Source: Eriocheir sinensis
Taxonomy: Eukaryota; Arthropoda; Malacostraca; Decapoda; Varunidae
Length of the DNA stretch: 64,000 bases
Direction: 5' to 3'
Assembly (NCBI RefSeq): GCF_024679095.1
Contig: NW_026111768.1
Span: forward strand, 295,367 to 359,366
This document shows positions 32,256 through 48,312 of the stretch, piece after piece. The notes below the pieces were generated by a model. The model was not told where the DNA came from, did not search any database, and saw only the letters and a program-made list of their open reading frames with translations. Numbering within the stretch: the stretch's first letter is position 1; the number at the start of each line of letters is the position of its first letter. The position numbers were made by a program, and so were the translations under genes.

Positions 32256-32783
32256 ATATATATTTTATTGAAATTTGCGATATTTATGTGTATTTTGTAT
32301 ATGTTTTCTTATACAAATTTACATTATTTATATATATTTTGTTTATTTATTTTGATACGAGTTTACATTATTTGATATTTATTTTGAATATATATTTTTA
32401 TACAAATTCATGGTATTTTATGTGCATTTGTATATATATTTTCATATAAATTTACATTATTTTATGTGTATTTTGTAGATATATTTCATTACAAATTTAC
32501 CTTATTTTATGTTTATTTTGTATATTTATTTCATTTAATATTAAATTATTTTATGTGTATATTTGTATTTGTATTTAGGTTATTTTATATGTATTTTCTA
32601 TATATATTTTCATCCAAAAAATTACATAATTTTATTGGTATTTTGTTAATTTAATTCGATAAGAATTTAGATTATTTCATAGGTATTTTGTATACATATT
32701 TTTATACGCATTTACATTATTTAATGTGTGTTTTGTATATATATTTTTATGCAAATTTACTTTATTTTATGTGCATTTTTGTA
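32256..32783 (+). repeat. Satellite block, plus polarity
   Basis: Short T-rich block whose right joint contains GTACCATATGCATG. Partner block is 18,005-18,587. Confidence 0.82.
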
Positions 32784-33195
32784 CCATATGCATGTAAATA
32801 TGTAAAATAGAATACATACAAAATAGACATAGAATAATGTAAAATCGTATCAAAATAAATACACAGAATATCAATAAAATAATGTAAATTTGTATGAAAA
32901 TAAAGATGCAAAATACACATCAAAAATCAAATTTTTATAAAAATATGTATAAAAACACATCAAATAATTAAATTTGTATTAAAATAAATATACAAAATGC
33001 ACGTATAATATGGTAAATTTGTATTGAAATAGATATGCAAAACACACATAAAACAATGTAAATTTATTTCAAAATATATATACGAATACACATAAAAAAA
33101 CGTAAATTTCTATAAAAATATATATAAAAAATACATACAAAATACACATATAAATAATATTTAAATATATGTAATAATATAAATATATACAAAAT

Positions 33196-33202
33196 ATATA
33201 AA

Positions 33203-33284
<82 letters not shown>
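33196..33284. repeat. (TA)n tract with GTATATAC interruptions
   Basis: About 90 bp of TA with two internal G/C-bearing interruptions. Partner of 17,211-17,370. Confidence 0.95.
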
Positions 33285-33287
<3 letters not shown>

Positions 33288-35015
33288 AAAATACACATAT
33301 AATATTTAAATTTGTATTAAAATAAATATACAAAATGCACATTCATTAAGGTAAATTTGTATTGAAATATATATGCAAAATACATATAAAACAATTTAAA
33401 TTTGTTTCAAAATATATATACGAATACACAAAGTAACGTAGATTTCTATAAAAATATATATACAAAATACACATAAAATGAAGTAAATAAGTATAAAAAA
33501 ATGTATACAAAATACACATATAAATTTGTATGAAAATATATACAAATACACATAAAATAATATGAATTTGTATAAAATTTGTTTCAAAATATATACGAAT
33601 ACACACAATAAAATAACGTAAATTTTTATGAAAATGTATATACAAAATACAAATAAAATAATTTAAATACATAGAAAAAAATATATACAAAATACTCATA
33701 AAATAATGTAAATTCGTATCAAAATAAATAAACAAAATTCCAATAAAAGAATGTATATTTGTAGGAAAATATATATACAAAATACAAATAAAATAAGTAG
33801 AATTTGTATAAAAATATATACAAAAATACACAAAAATAATTTAAATTTGTTTGAAAATATATATGCAAAATACACATAAAATTAGGCAAATTTGTATTGA
33901 AATACATATAAAAAATTCACATAAAATAATGTAAATTTGTATGAAAATATATAAACAAATACACATAAAATAACGTAAATCTGGATAAAATATATATACA
34001 AAATAAACATTAAATAATGTAAATATGTATAAAAAATATATATATACAAAATACACATAGAATAATGTTAAATCGTATCAAAATAAATAAACAGAATATC
34101 AATAAAATAATGTAAATTTGTATGAAAATAAAGATGCAAAATACCCATATTATAACGCATATTTGCATAAAAATATATATACAAAAATACACATAAAATA
34201 ATTTAATTTGTATTAAAATAAATATACAAAATGCACATACAATAAAGTAAATTTGTATTGAAATAGATATGCAAAATACACATAAATAATGTAAATTTGT
34301 ATCAAAATATATATACGAATACACATAAAATAGAGTAAATTTCTATGAAAATATACATACACAATACATATAAAATGATGTAAATACGTATAAAAATATA
34401 TATATCAAATACACCTAAATAATGTAAATTCGTATCAAAATAAATAAACAAAATTCCGATAAAAAACGTATATTTGTAGGAAAATAAATATACAAAATAC
34501 ACATAAAATAACGAAAATTTGTATAAAAATATATACAAAAAAAAACACGAAAATAATATCAATTTGTATGAAAATTGATATACAAAATACACATATAATT
34601 AGTTAAATTTGTACTTAAATACATGTACAAAATACACATAAAATAATGTAAATTTGTATGAAATGAAAACAAATACACATAAAATAAGGTACATTTGTAT
34701 AAAATATATATACAAAATACACATAGAATAATGTAAAATCGTATCAAAATAAGTACACAAAATATCAATAAAATAATTTAAATTTGTATGAAAATAAAGA
34801 TGCAAAATACCGATAAAATAAAGCATATTTAAAAAAAAAATACATATACAAAAATACACATAGAATAATTAAATTTGTATTAAAATTAATATACAAAATG
34901 CACATACTATAAGGTAAATTTGTATTGAAAAAAAATGCAAAATACACATAAAACAGTGTAAATTTGTTTCAAAATATATAAACGAATACACATAAAATAA
35001 CGTACATTTCTATAG

Positions 35016-35018
<3 letters not shown>

Positions 35019-35104
<86 letters not shown>
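35019..35104. repeat. (TA)n dinucleotide tract
   Basis: About 86 bp of TA next to a GAAATGTACG-type monomer seen in reverse complement. No secure partner tract in the left arm, although the interrupted tracts at 16.49-16.61 kb are a candidate. Confidence 0.95.
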
Positions 35105-35106
<2 letters not shown>

Positions 35107-35920
35107 AAATACACATGAAATGATGTAAATACGTATAAAAATATATATACAAAATACACATTAAATAATGAAAACTCGCGTCAAAATAAATAAACAAAAT
35201 ATCAATAAAAGAATGTGTATTTGTATGAAAATAAATATACAAAATACACATAAGATAACCTAAATTTGTATAAAACTATATACAAAAATACATAAAAATA
35301 ATTTAAATTTGTATGAAAATAAATATACAAAATACACATAAAATTAGGTAAATTTGTATTTAAATACATATACAAAATACACATAAAATAATGTAAATTT
35401 GAATGAAAATACATGAACAAATACACTTAAAATAACGTAAATTTGTATACAAAACACAAATAGAATAATGTAAAATCGTATTAAAATAAATACACAGAAT
35501 ATTAATAAAATAATGTAAATTTGTATGAAAATAAAGAGGCAAAATACCCATAAAATAACGCATTTTTTTTATTTATAAAAATATATATACCAAAATACAC
35601 ATAAAAAAATTAAATTTGTATTAAAATAAATATATAAAAAACACATACAATAAGGTAAATTTGTATTGAAATAGATATGCAAAATACATATAAAACAATG
35701 TAAATTTGTTTCAAAATATATATACGAATACACATAAAATAACGTCGATTTCTATAAAAATATATATACAAAATACACATAAAATGAAGTAAATACGTAT
35801 AAAAAAATGAATACAAAATACACATAAAATAATGTAAATTCGTATCAAAATAAATAAACAAAATACCAATAAAAGAATGTGTATTTGTATAAATATAAAT
35901 ATACATAATACACATAAAAA

Positions 35921-38900
35921 GTATTATATAAATTTACGTTATTTTATGCGTATTTTTTATATTTATATTTATACAAATACACATTCTTTTATTGGTATTT
36001 TGTTTATTTATTTTGATACGAATTTACATTATTTTATGTGTATTTTGTATACATTTTTTTTATACGTATTTACTTCATTTTACGTGTATTTTGTATATAT
36101 ATTTTCATAGAAATCTACGTTATTTTATGTGTATTCGTATATATATTTTGAAACAAATTTACATAGTTTTATATGTATTTTGCATATCTATTTCAATACA
36201 AATTTAAATTAGTGTATGTGTATTTTGTATAATTATTTTAATACAAATTTAAGTTTTTTATGTGTATTTTGGTATATATATTTTTATAAGAAAATGTGTT
36301 ATTTTATGGGTATTTTTCTTCTTTATTTTCATACAAATTTACATTATTTTATTAATATTCTGAGTATTTATTTTGATACGATTTTACAATATTCTATTTG
36401 TGTTTTCTATATATTTTTTTATACATATTTACATTATTTAGTTTGTATTTTGTATATATATTTCATACAAATTTACGTTATTTTAAGTGTATTTGTTTAT
36501 GTATTTTCATTCAAATCTACATTATTTTATGTGTATTTTGTATATTTATTTTCATACAAGTTTAAATTATTTTTGTGTATTTTTGTATATATTTTTATAC
36601 AAATTTTGGTTATTTTATGTGTATTTTGTATATATATTTTCATACAAATACAGATTCTTTTATCGATATTTTGTTTACTTATTTTGACGCGAATTTACAT
36701 TATTTAATGTGTATTTAGTATATATATTTTTATACGTATTTATATCATTTCATGTGTATTTTGTATATATATTTTTATAGAAATCTACGTTATTTTATGT
36801 GTGTTTGTATATATATTTTGAAACAAATTTACACTGTTTTATGTGTATTTTGCATATTTTTTCAATACAAATTTTCCTTATTGTATGTGCATTTTGTATA
36901 TTAATTTTAATACAAATTTAATTATTCTATGTGTATTTTTGTTTATGTAATTTTATAAAAATATGCTTTATTTTATGGGTATTTTGCATCTTTATTTACA
37001 TACAAATTTACATTATTTTATTGATACTCTGTGTATTTGTTTTGATACGATTTTACATTATTCCATGTGTATTTTGTATATATATTTTATACAAATGTAC
37101 GTTATTTTATGTGTAATTGTTTTCATTTCATACAAATTTACATTATTTTATGTGTATTTTGTACATGTATTTAAATACAAATTTAACTAATAATATGTGT
37201 ATTTTGTATATCTATTTTCATACAAATTGATTTTTTTTTTGTGTATATATTTTTATACAAATTTTTGCTATTTTATGTGTATTTTGTATATTTATTTTCC
37301 AAAAAATATACGTTCTTTTATCGGAATTTTGTTTATTTATTTTGATACGAATTTACATTATTTTAGGGGTATTTGGTATATATATTTTTATACTTATTTA
37401 CATCATTATATATGTATTTTGTATGCATATTTTCATAGAAATTTACTCTATTTTATGTGTATTCGTATATATCTTTTGATACAAATTTACATTATTAAGT
37501 GTACTTTGCATATCTATTTTAATATAAATTTACATTATTGTATGTGCATTTTTTATATTTATTTTAATACAAATTTAATTATTTCATGTGTATTTTTGTA
37601 TATTTATTTTTATTACATTTACATTATTTTATTGATATTCTGTTTATTTATTTTTATACGAGTTAATATTATTTTATGTGTATTTTGTATATATATATTT
37701 TTATACATATTTACATTATATAATGTTTATTTTGTATATATATTTTATCCAAATTTACGTCATTTTATGTGTATTTCTTTATATATTTTCATACAAATTT
37801 ACATTATTTTATGTGTATTTTCTATATGTATTTCAATACAAATTTGCCTAATTTTATGTGTATTTTGCATATCTATTTTCAAACTAGTTTAACTTATTTT
37901 TGTGTATTTTTGTATATATTTTTATAAAAAATTTAGTTATTTTATTTGTATTTTGTATATATATTTTCCTACAAATATACACTCTTTTATTGGAATTTTG
38001 TCTATTTATTTTGATACGAATTTACATTATTTTATGTGTGTTTTGTATATATACTTTTCTACGTATTTAAATTATTTTATGTGTATTTTGTATATACATT
38101 TTCATAAAAATTTACGTTATTTTCTTGTGTGTATTCGTATATATTTTGAAACAAATTTTATACAAATTCATGTTATTTTATGTGTATTTGTATAAATATT
38201 TTCATACAAATTTAGATGTGTATTTTGTATACATTTTTTTATACGTATTTACTTAATTTTATGTGTATTTTGTATATATATTTTTATAGAAATCTACGTT
38301 ATTTTGTGTATTCGTATATATATTTTTAAACAAATTTACATAGTTTTATATGTATTTTGCATATCTATTTCAATACAAATTTACCTTAATGAATGTGCAT
38401 TTTGTATATTTATTTTAATACAAATTTAAATATTTTATGTGTATTTTGGTACATATATATTTTCTAAAAAATGCGTTATTTTATGGGTATTTTGCATCTT
38501 TATTTTCATACAATTTTACATTATTTTATTAATATTCTGTGTATTTATTTTGATACGATTTTACCCTATTCTATTTGTGTTTTGTATATATTTTTTTCAT
38601 TCATATTTGCATTATTTAATGTGTATTTTGTAAATATATTTTATACAAATTTACGTTATTTAAAGTGTATTTGTTTATATATTTTCATTCAAATTTACAT
38701 TATTTTATGTGTATTTTGTATATGTATTTCAATACAAATTTACCTAATTTTATGTGTATTTTGTATATTTATTTTCATACAAATTTAAATTATTTTTGTG
38801 TATTTTTGTATGTATTTTTTATATATATTTTTATAGAAAATTACGTTTTTTTATGTGTATTCGTATATATATTTTGAAATAAATTTACCTTGTTTTATGT

Positions 38901-39155
38901 GTGTTTTGCATATCTATTTCAATACAAATTTACCATATTGTTTGTTCATTTTGTATATTAATTTTAATATAAATTTAATTATTTTATGTGTATTTTTGTA
39001 TATGTATATTTATAAAAAATATGCTTTATTTTATGGGTATTTTGCATCTTTATTTTCATACAAATTTACATTATTTTATTGACATTCTGTGTATTTATTT
39101 TGATACAATTTTACATTATTCTATGTGTATTTTGTATATATATTTTATAAAAATG
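35921..39155 (+). repeat. Satellite block, plus polarity
   Basis: T-rich block. The left joint, around AAAAAGTATTATATAAATTT, is found in reverse complement at about 15,950. Partner block is 12,695-15,963. Confidence 0.85.
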
Positions 39156-40023
39156 TAAGCTAAATTTGAATTGAAATCTATATACAAAATACATAAAATA
39201 ATGTAAATTTGTATCAAAATATTTATACAAATACACATATAATAAAGTAAATTTTTAAAAAAATATATGAACAAAATACACATTAAAAATGTAAATACGT
39301 ATAAAAAAATATGTACAAAATACACATATAATCATGTAATTCGTATCAAAATAAATAAACAAAATACCAATAAAATAATGTAAATTTGTGTGAGAAAACA
39401 TATACAAAATACACATAAAATAACGCAAATTTCTATAAAAATATATGTACAAAAATGCACATAAAATAAAGTAAATTTGCATAAAAATATATATACAAAA
39501 CACACATTAGATAATGTAAATGAGTAAAAAAATATGTATACAAAATACCTATGAAATAATCTAAACTCGTATCGAATTAAATTAAGAAAATACCAATAAA
39601 ATAATGTAATTTTGGATGAAAATATATATAGAAAATACACATAAAATAACCTAAATACAAATACAAATATACACATAAAATAATTTAAAATTAAAAGAAA
39701 TAAATATAAAAAATAAACATAAAATAAGGTAAATTTGTAATGAAATATATGTAAAAATACACATAAAATAATATAAATTTGAATGAAAATATATATACAA
39801 ATACACATAAAATAACATGAATTTGTATAAAATTTGTATCAAAATATATACGAATATACACAATAAAATAACGTAATTTTTTATGAAAATATATATACAA
39901 AATACACATAAAATAATGTAAATATGTAAGGAAAATATATACAAAATACACCTAGAATAATGTAAAATTGTATCAATATAAATGTACAGAATATCAATAA
40001 AGTAATGTAAAAATGAAAACAAA
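39156..40023 (-). repeat. Satellite block, minus polarity
   Basis: Partner of 11,830-12,694 and close to identical over most of its length. Confidence 0.85.
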
Positions 40024-40745
40024 GATTATCTAATGTGTGTTTTGTATATATATTTTTACGCAAATTTATTTTATGTTCATTTTTGTACATATATTTTTAT
40101 AGAAATTTGCGTTATTTTATGTATATAGTTTTATATAAATTTACTTTATTTTATGTGCATTTTGTATATTTATATTTATACAAATACACATTCTTTTATT
40201 GGTATATTGTTTATTTATATTTATACGAATTTACATTATTTTATGTGTATTTTGTATATATTTTTTTATACGTATTTACTTAATTTTATGTGTATTTTGT
40301 ATATGTATTTTTATAGAAATCTACGTTATTTTATGTGTATTCGTGTATATATTTTGAAACAAATTTACATTATTTTATATGTATTTTGCATATCTATTTC
40401 AATACAAATTTACCTTATTGTATGTGCATTTTGTATATTTATTTTAATACAAATTCAAATATTTTATGTGTATTTTGGTATCTATAATTAAAAAAAAAGC
40501 GTTATTTTATAGGTATTTTGCATCTTAATTTTCATACAAATTTACATTATTTTATTAATATTCTGTGTATATATTTTGATACGATTTTACATTATTCTAT
40601 TTGTGTTTTGTATATATTTTTTTATACATATTTACATTATTTAATGTGTGTTTTGTATATATATTTCAAACAAAATTATGTTATTATATGTGTATTTGTT
40701 TATATATTTTCTTTCAAATTTACATTATTTTATGTGTATTTTGTA
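40024..40745 (+). repeat. Satellite block, plus polarity
   Basis: Ends at the palindrome TTTTGTATACAAAA (about 40,740-40,753). Partner block is 11,108-11,829. Confidence 0.85.
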
Positions 40746-42848
40746 TACAAAATACACATAAAATAACGTAAATTTGTATAAAACTTTATACAAAAATACA
40801 CAAAAGTAATTAAATTTGTATGAAAATAGATATACAAAAATACACTTAAAATATGCTAAATTTGAATTGAAATATATATACAAAATACATAAAATAATGT
40901 AAATTTGTATCAAACTATTTATACAAATACACATATAATAACGTAAATTTGTATAAAAATATATAAACAAAATACACATTAAATAATGTAAATACGTATA
41001 AAAGATATGTACAGAATACACATATAATAATGTAATTCATATCAAAATAAATAAACAAAATACCAATAAAATAATGTAAATTTGTATAAGAAAACACATA
41101 CAAAATACACATAAAAGAACGGAAATTTCTATAAAAATATATGTACAAAAATGCACATAAAATAAAGTAAATTTGCATAAAATTATATATACAAAACACA
41201 CATTAAATAATGTAAATGCGTATAAAAATATGTATACAAAATACCTATGAAATAATATAAATTCTTATCGAATTAAATTACCAAAATACCAATAAAATAA
41301 TGTAATAAATGTAATATATAGAAAATACACATAAAATAACCTAAATACAAATACAAATATACACATAAAATAATTTAATATTAAATGAAATAAATATACA
41401 AAATAAACATAAAATAAGGTAAATTTGTAATGAAATATATGTACAAAATACACATCAAATAATGTAAATTTATATGAAAATATATATACAAATACACATA
41501 AAATACCATGAATTTGTATAAAAATATATATTCAAAATAAATATTAAATAATGTAAATGCGTATAAAATATATATACAAAGTACATATAAAATAATGTAA
41601 ATTCGTATCAAAATAAATCAACAAAATACCAATAAAATAATATCTATTTGAATAAAAAGAAATTTACAAAATACACATAACATAACTAAAATTTGTATTA
41701 AAATATATACAAAAATACATAGAAATAATTTGAATTTGTATGAAAATAGATATACAAGATACGCGTAAAACTAGGTAAATTTCTTTTGAAATATATATAC
41801 AAAATACAAATAAAATATTGTACAATTGTGTCAAAATATATAAACAAATACACATAAAATAATGTAAATTTGTTTGAAAATAATATACAAAATACACATA
41901 GAATAAAGTCAATTCGTATCAAAATGAATGACCAGAATATCAATAAAATAATGTAAATTTGTATGAAAATAAAGATGCAAAATACCCATGAAATAAAGCA
42001 TATTTTTATAAAAATACATATACACAATTAAATAATGTAAATTCGCGTCAAAATAAATAAACAAAATATCAATAAAAGAATGTGTATTTATATGAAAATA
42101 GATATACAAAATACACATGAAATAACATAAATTTGTATAAAACTATATACAAAACTACACAAAAATAATTTAAATTTGTATGAAAATAAATATACAAAAT
42201 ACACATAAAATTAGGTAAATTTGTATTTAAATACATACACAAAATACACTTAAAATAATGTAAATTTGAATGAAAATATATAAACAAATACACTTAAAAT
42301 AACGTAAAATTGTATAAAATATATATACAAAATACACATTAAATAATATAAATATATATAAAAAAATATTTACAAAACACAAATAGAATAATGTAAAATC
42401 CTATCAAAATGAATACACAGAATGTTAATAAAATAATGTAAATTTGTATGAAAATTAAGATGCAAAATACCCATAAAATACGCATTTTTTTTTAAATATA
42501 CATACCAAAATACACATGAAATAATTGAATTTGTATTAAAATAAATTTACAAAAAGCACATACAATAAGGTAAATATGTATTTAAATAGATATGCAGAAT
42601 ACATATAAACAATGTAAATTTGTTTCAAAATATATATACGAATACACATAAAATAAGGTAGATTTCTATAAAAATATATATACAAAATACACATAAAATT
42701 AAGTAAATACGTATAAAAAAATGTATACAAAATACACATAAAATAATGTAAATTCGTATCAAAATAAATAAACAAAACACCAATACAAGAATGTATATTT
42801 GTATAAATATAAAAATACAAAATACACATTAAATAACGTAAATTTGTA
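40746..42848 (-). repeat. Satellite block, minus polarity
   Basis: Partner of 9,013-11,107. One C/T difference lies near 41,037 (partner near 10,818) within an otherwise matching stretch of about 285 bp. Confidence 0.85.
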
Positions 42849-45072
42849 ATTTACATTATTTTATTAATATTCTATTTATTTATTTTGATACGATTTAACA
42901 TTTTTCTTTGTGTATTTAGTATATATATTTTTATACATATTTACATTATTTAATGTATGTTTTGTATATATATTTTTTCCAAATTTACGTTATTTTATGT
43001 GTATTTGTTTATATATTATCACACAAATTTACATTACTTTATGTGCATTTTGTATATGTATTTCTATGCAAATTTGTCTAACTTTATGTGTATTTTGCAT
43101 ATCTCTTTTCAAACAAATTAAAATTATTTTTTTGTATTTTTGTATTTATTTTTATACAAATTTGAGTTATTTTATTTGTATTTTGTATATATATTTTCCT
43201 ACAAATATACATTCTTTTATTGGAATTTTGTTTATTTATTTTGATACGAGTTTACATTATTTCATGTGTATTTTGTATATATATTTTTCGTCGTATTTAC
43301 ATTATTATATGTGTATTTTGTATATATATATTAATAAAAAATTACATTATTTTATAGTGTGTATTCGTATTTATTTTGATACAAATTTTATACAATTTCA
43401 TGTTATTTTATGTACATTTGTATATATATTTTCATAGAAATTTATATTATTTTATATGAATTTTTACATATTTTTCATTACAAATTTACTTTATTTTATG
43501 ATTATTTTGTATATTTATTTCATTCAATCTTAAATTATTTTATGTGTATATTTGTATTTGTATTTAGGTAATTTTATGTGTATTTTCTATATATATTTTC
43601 ATCCAAAATTGCATTATTTTATTGGTATTTTCTTAATTTAACTCGATACGAGTTTAGATTTCTTCATAGGTATTTTGTATACATATTTTATGTGTATTTT
43701 ATATATGTTTTCTTATACAAATTTATATTATTTAATTGGTATTTTGTTTATTTTTTTGGATACGTGTTATATGATTATATGTGTATTTTGTACATATTTT
43801 TTATATATATTTACATTATTTAATGTGTATTTTGTTTATATATTTTTATACAAATTTACGTTATTATATGTGTATTTGTATAAATATTTTGATACAAATT
43901 TACTTTATTTTATGTATTTTGTAAATATATTTCAATTCAAATTTAGCTTATTTTGTGTGTATTTTGCATATATATTTTCATAAAATTTAATTACTTCTGT
44001 GTATTTTTGTATATAATTTTATATAAATATACGTTATTTTATGTGTATTTTGTATATTTACATTTATACAAATACACATTTTTCTAATGGTATTTTGTTT
44101 ATATATTTTTCTACGTATTTACATTATTTTATGTGTATTTTGTATATATATTTTCATAAAAATTTACATTATTATATGTGTATTTGTATAAAAATTTTGA
44201 TACAAATTTTCATTATTTGATGTATTTTGTATATATTTTTCAATTCAAATTTAGCTTATTTTATGAGTATTTTGTATATCTATTTTCATACAAATTTAAT
44301 TACTTCTGTGTATTTTTGTATATAGTTTATACAAATTTACGTTATTTTATGTGTAATTTGTATGTCTATATTTATACAAATACACATTCTTTTATTGGTA
44401 TTTTGTTTATTTATTTTGATACGAATTTACATTATTTTATGTGTATTTTGTATACATTTTTTATACGTATTTACTTCATTTTGTGTGTATTTTGTATATA
44501 TATTTTATAGAAATCTACCTTACTTTATGTGTATTCTTATATATATTTTGAAACAAATTTACATTGTTATATATGTATTTTGCATATCTATTTCAATACA
44601 AATTTACCTTTTTGTATGTGCATTTTGTATATTTATTTTGATACAAATTCAAATATTTTATGTGTATTTTGGTATATATATTTTTATAAAAAATGCGTTA
44701 TTTTATGGGTATTTTGCATCTTAATTTTCATACAAATTTACATTATTTTATTAATATTCTGTGTATTTATTTTGATACGATTTTACATTATTCTATATGT
44801 GTTTTGTAAATATATTTTTTGATACATATTTACATTTTTAATGTGTATTTTGTATATATATTTTATACAAATTTACGTTATTTTAAGTGTATTTGTTAAT
44901 ATATTTTCACTCAAATTTAATTATTATTTTATGTGTATTTTGTTTATGTATTTCAATACAAATTTTCCTAATTTTATGTGTATTTTGTATATATATTTTC
45001 ATACAAATTTTAATTATTTTTGTGTATTTTTGTAAGTAGTTTTATACAAATATAGGTTATTTTATGTATATT
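42849..45072 (+). repeat. Satellite block, plus polarity
   Basis: Partner of 6,811-9,012. The left joint reads AATTTGTAATTTACATT. Confidence 0.85.
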
Positions 45073-47303
45073 TCATAAAATAACGTAGATTTCTATAAAA
45101 ATATATATACAAAATACACATAAAATGAAGTAAATACGTATAAAAAAATGTATACAAAATACACATGAAATAATGTAAGCTCGTATAAAAATAAATAAAC
45201 AAAATACTAATAAAAGAATGTGTATTTGTATAAATATAAATATACAAAATACACATAAAATAACGTAAATTTATATAAGACTATATACAAAAATCCACAG
45301 AAGTAATTAAATTTGTATGAAAATAGATATGCAAAATACACATAAAATAAGCTAAATTTGAATTGAAATATATATACAACATACATAAAATAATGTATAT
45401 TTGTATCAAAATAATTATACAAATACACATATAATAACGTAAATTTGTATAAAAATATGTAAACAAAATACACATTAAATAATGTAAATACGTATAAAAA
45501 AATATGTACAAAATATAAGAAAATTATGTAATTCGTATCAAAATAAATAAACAAAATACCAATGAAATAAATAAATTTATATGAGAAAACATATGCAAAA
45601 TACACATAAAATAACGCAATTTTCAAAAAAAAAAATATATGTACAAAAATGCACATAAATTAAATTAAATTTGCATGAAAATAAATATACAAAACACACA
45701 TTAAATAATGTAAATGCGTATAAAAATATGTATACAAAATACCTATGAAATTATCTAAATTCGGATCGAATTAAACTAACAAAATACCAATAAAATAATG
45801 TAATTTTGGATGTAAATATATATAGAAAATACACATAAAATAACCTAAATACAAATACAAATATACACATTAAATAATTTAAAATTGAATTAAATAAATA
45901 TTCAAAATAAACATAAAATAAGGTAAATTTCTAATGAAATATATGTAAAAATGCACATAAAATAATATAAATTTGTATGAAAATATATATACAAATACAC
46001 ATAAAATAACATGAATTTCTATAATATTTGTAACAAATCATACCCGATTACACACAATAAAATAAGGTAAATTTTTATGAGAATATACATATACAAAATA
46101 CACATAAAATAATGTAAATACGTAGAAAAATATATATACAAAATACACATAAAATAATGTAAATTCGTATCAAAATAGATAAACAAAATTACAATAAAAG
46201 AATGTGTATCTCTAGGAAAATATATATACAAAATACGAATGAAATAACAAAAATTTGTAAAGAAAATATATAGAAAAATAAACAAAAATAATTAAAATTT
46301 GTTTGAAAATAGATATGGAAAATACACATCAAATTAGGCAAATTTGTATCAAATACATATACAAAACCCACATAAAATAATATAAATTTGTATGAAAATA
46401 TATAAACAAATACACATAAAATAACGTAAATTTGAATAAAATATATATACAAAATATACATTAAATAATTTAAATATGTATAAAAATATATATACAAAAT
46501 ACAGAGAATAAAGTAAAATCGTATCAAAATAAATAAACAAAATATCAATAATATAATGTAAATTTGTATGAGAATAAAGATGCAAAATACACATATAATA
46601 ACGCATATTTGTATAAAAATATATAAACAAAAATACATATAAAATAATTATTTTTTTATTAAAATAAATATACAAAATGCACATACAATAAAGTAAATTT
46701 GTATTGAAATAGATATGCAAAATACACATCTATAAAGTAAATTTGTATCAAAATACATATACGAATACTCATAAAATAGAGTAAATTTATATGAAAATAT
46801 ACATACAAATACATATAAAATGATGTAAATAAGTATAAAAATATATATACCAAATATACCTCAAATAATGTAGATTCGTATCAAAATAAATAAAGAAAAT
46901 TCCGATAAAAGAACGTATATATGTAGGAAAATAAATATACAAAATACACATTTAAATACATGAACAAAATACACATAAAATAATGAAAATTTGTATGAAA
47001 TGAAAACAAATACACATAAAGTAACGTATATTTGTATAAAATATATATACAAAATACATATAGAATAATGTAAAATCGAATTAAAATAAATACACAAAAT
47101 ATCAATAAAATAATGTAAATTTGTAAGAAAATAAAGATGCAAAATAATCAAAATAACTAAATTTGTATTAAAATTAACATAAAAAATGCACATACAATAA
47201 CGTAAATTTGTATTGAAAAAATATGCAAAATACACATAAAACAGTGTAAATTTGTTTCAAAATATATATACGAATACACATAAAATAAGGTAGATTTCTA
47301 TAG

Positions 47304-47462
<159 letters not shown>

Positions 47463-48249
47463 AAGTAAATATGTATATAAAAAAAATATATACAAAACAC
47501 AAATACAATAATGTGAAATAGTATGAAAATAAGTACACAGAATCTTAATAAAATAATGTAAATTTGTATGTAAATTAAGATGCAAAATACCCATAAAGAA
47601 ACGCATTTTTTTTATAAAAATATATATATACCTAAATACACATAAAATATTTGAATTTGTATTAAAATAGATGTACAAAATGCACATACAATAAGGTAAA
47701 TTTGTATTGAAATAGATATGCAAAATACATATAAAACAATGTAAATTTGTTTCAAAATATATATACGCATACACACAAAATAACGTAGATTTCTATAAAA
47801 ATATATACAAAATACACATAAAAAGAAGTAAATACGTATAAACAATTGTATACAAAATACACATAAAATAATGTAAATTCGTATCAAAATAAATAAACAA
47901 AATACCAATAAAAGAATGTGTATTTGTATAAATATAAATATACAAAATACACATAAAATAACGTAAATTTGTTTAAAACTATATACAAAAATACACAGAA
48001 GTAATTAAATTTGTATGAAAATATATATACAAAATAAAAATAAAATAAGCTAAATTTGAATTGAAACGTATATACAAAATACATAAAATAATGTAAATTT
48101 TTATCAAAATATTTACACAAATACACATTTAATAACGTTAATTTGTTTAAAAATATATAAACAAAATACACATTAAATAATGTAAACACGTATAAAAAAC
48201 ATGTACAAAATATACATATAATCATGTTATTCGTATCAAAATAAATAAA

Positions 48250-48312
48250 CAAAATAGCAATAAAATAATAATAATAATAATAATAAATGGTCTATTCATT
48301 TGTAGGAAGCCA
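48250..48312 (-). repeat. Non-satellite patch with (TTA)7 microsatellite
   Basis: Reverse complement of the 3,591-3,640 patch, including CTATTCATTTGTAGGAAGCC, with seven repeat units instead of six. Confidence 0.93.

Larger units (their letters stand above)
32784..35920 (-). repeat. Satellite block, minus polarity
   Basis: A-rich, clean monomers with (TA)n tracts at 33,196-33,284 and 35,019-35,104. Partner of the eroded block 15,964-18,004. About 300 bp present at 17,371-17,680 is missing here. Confidence 0.82.
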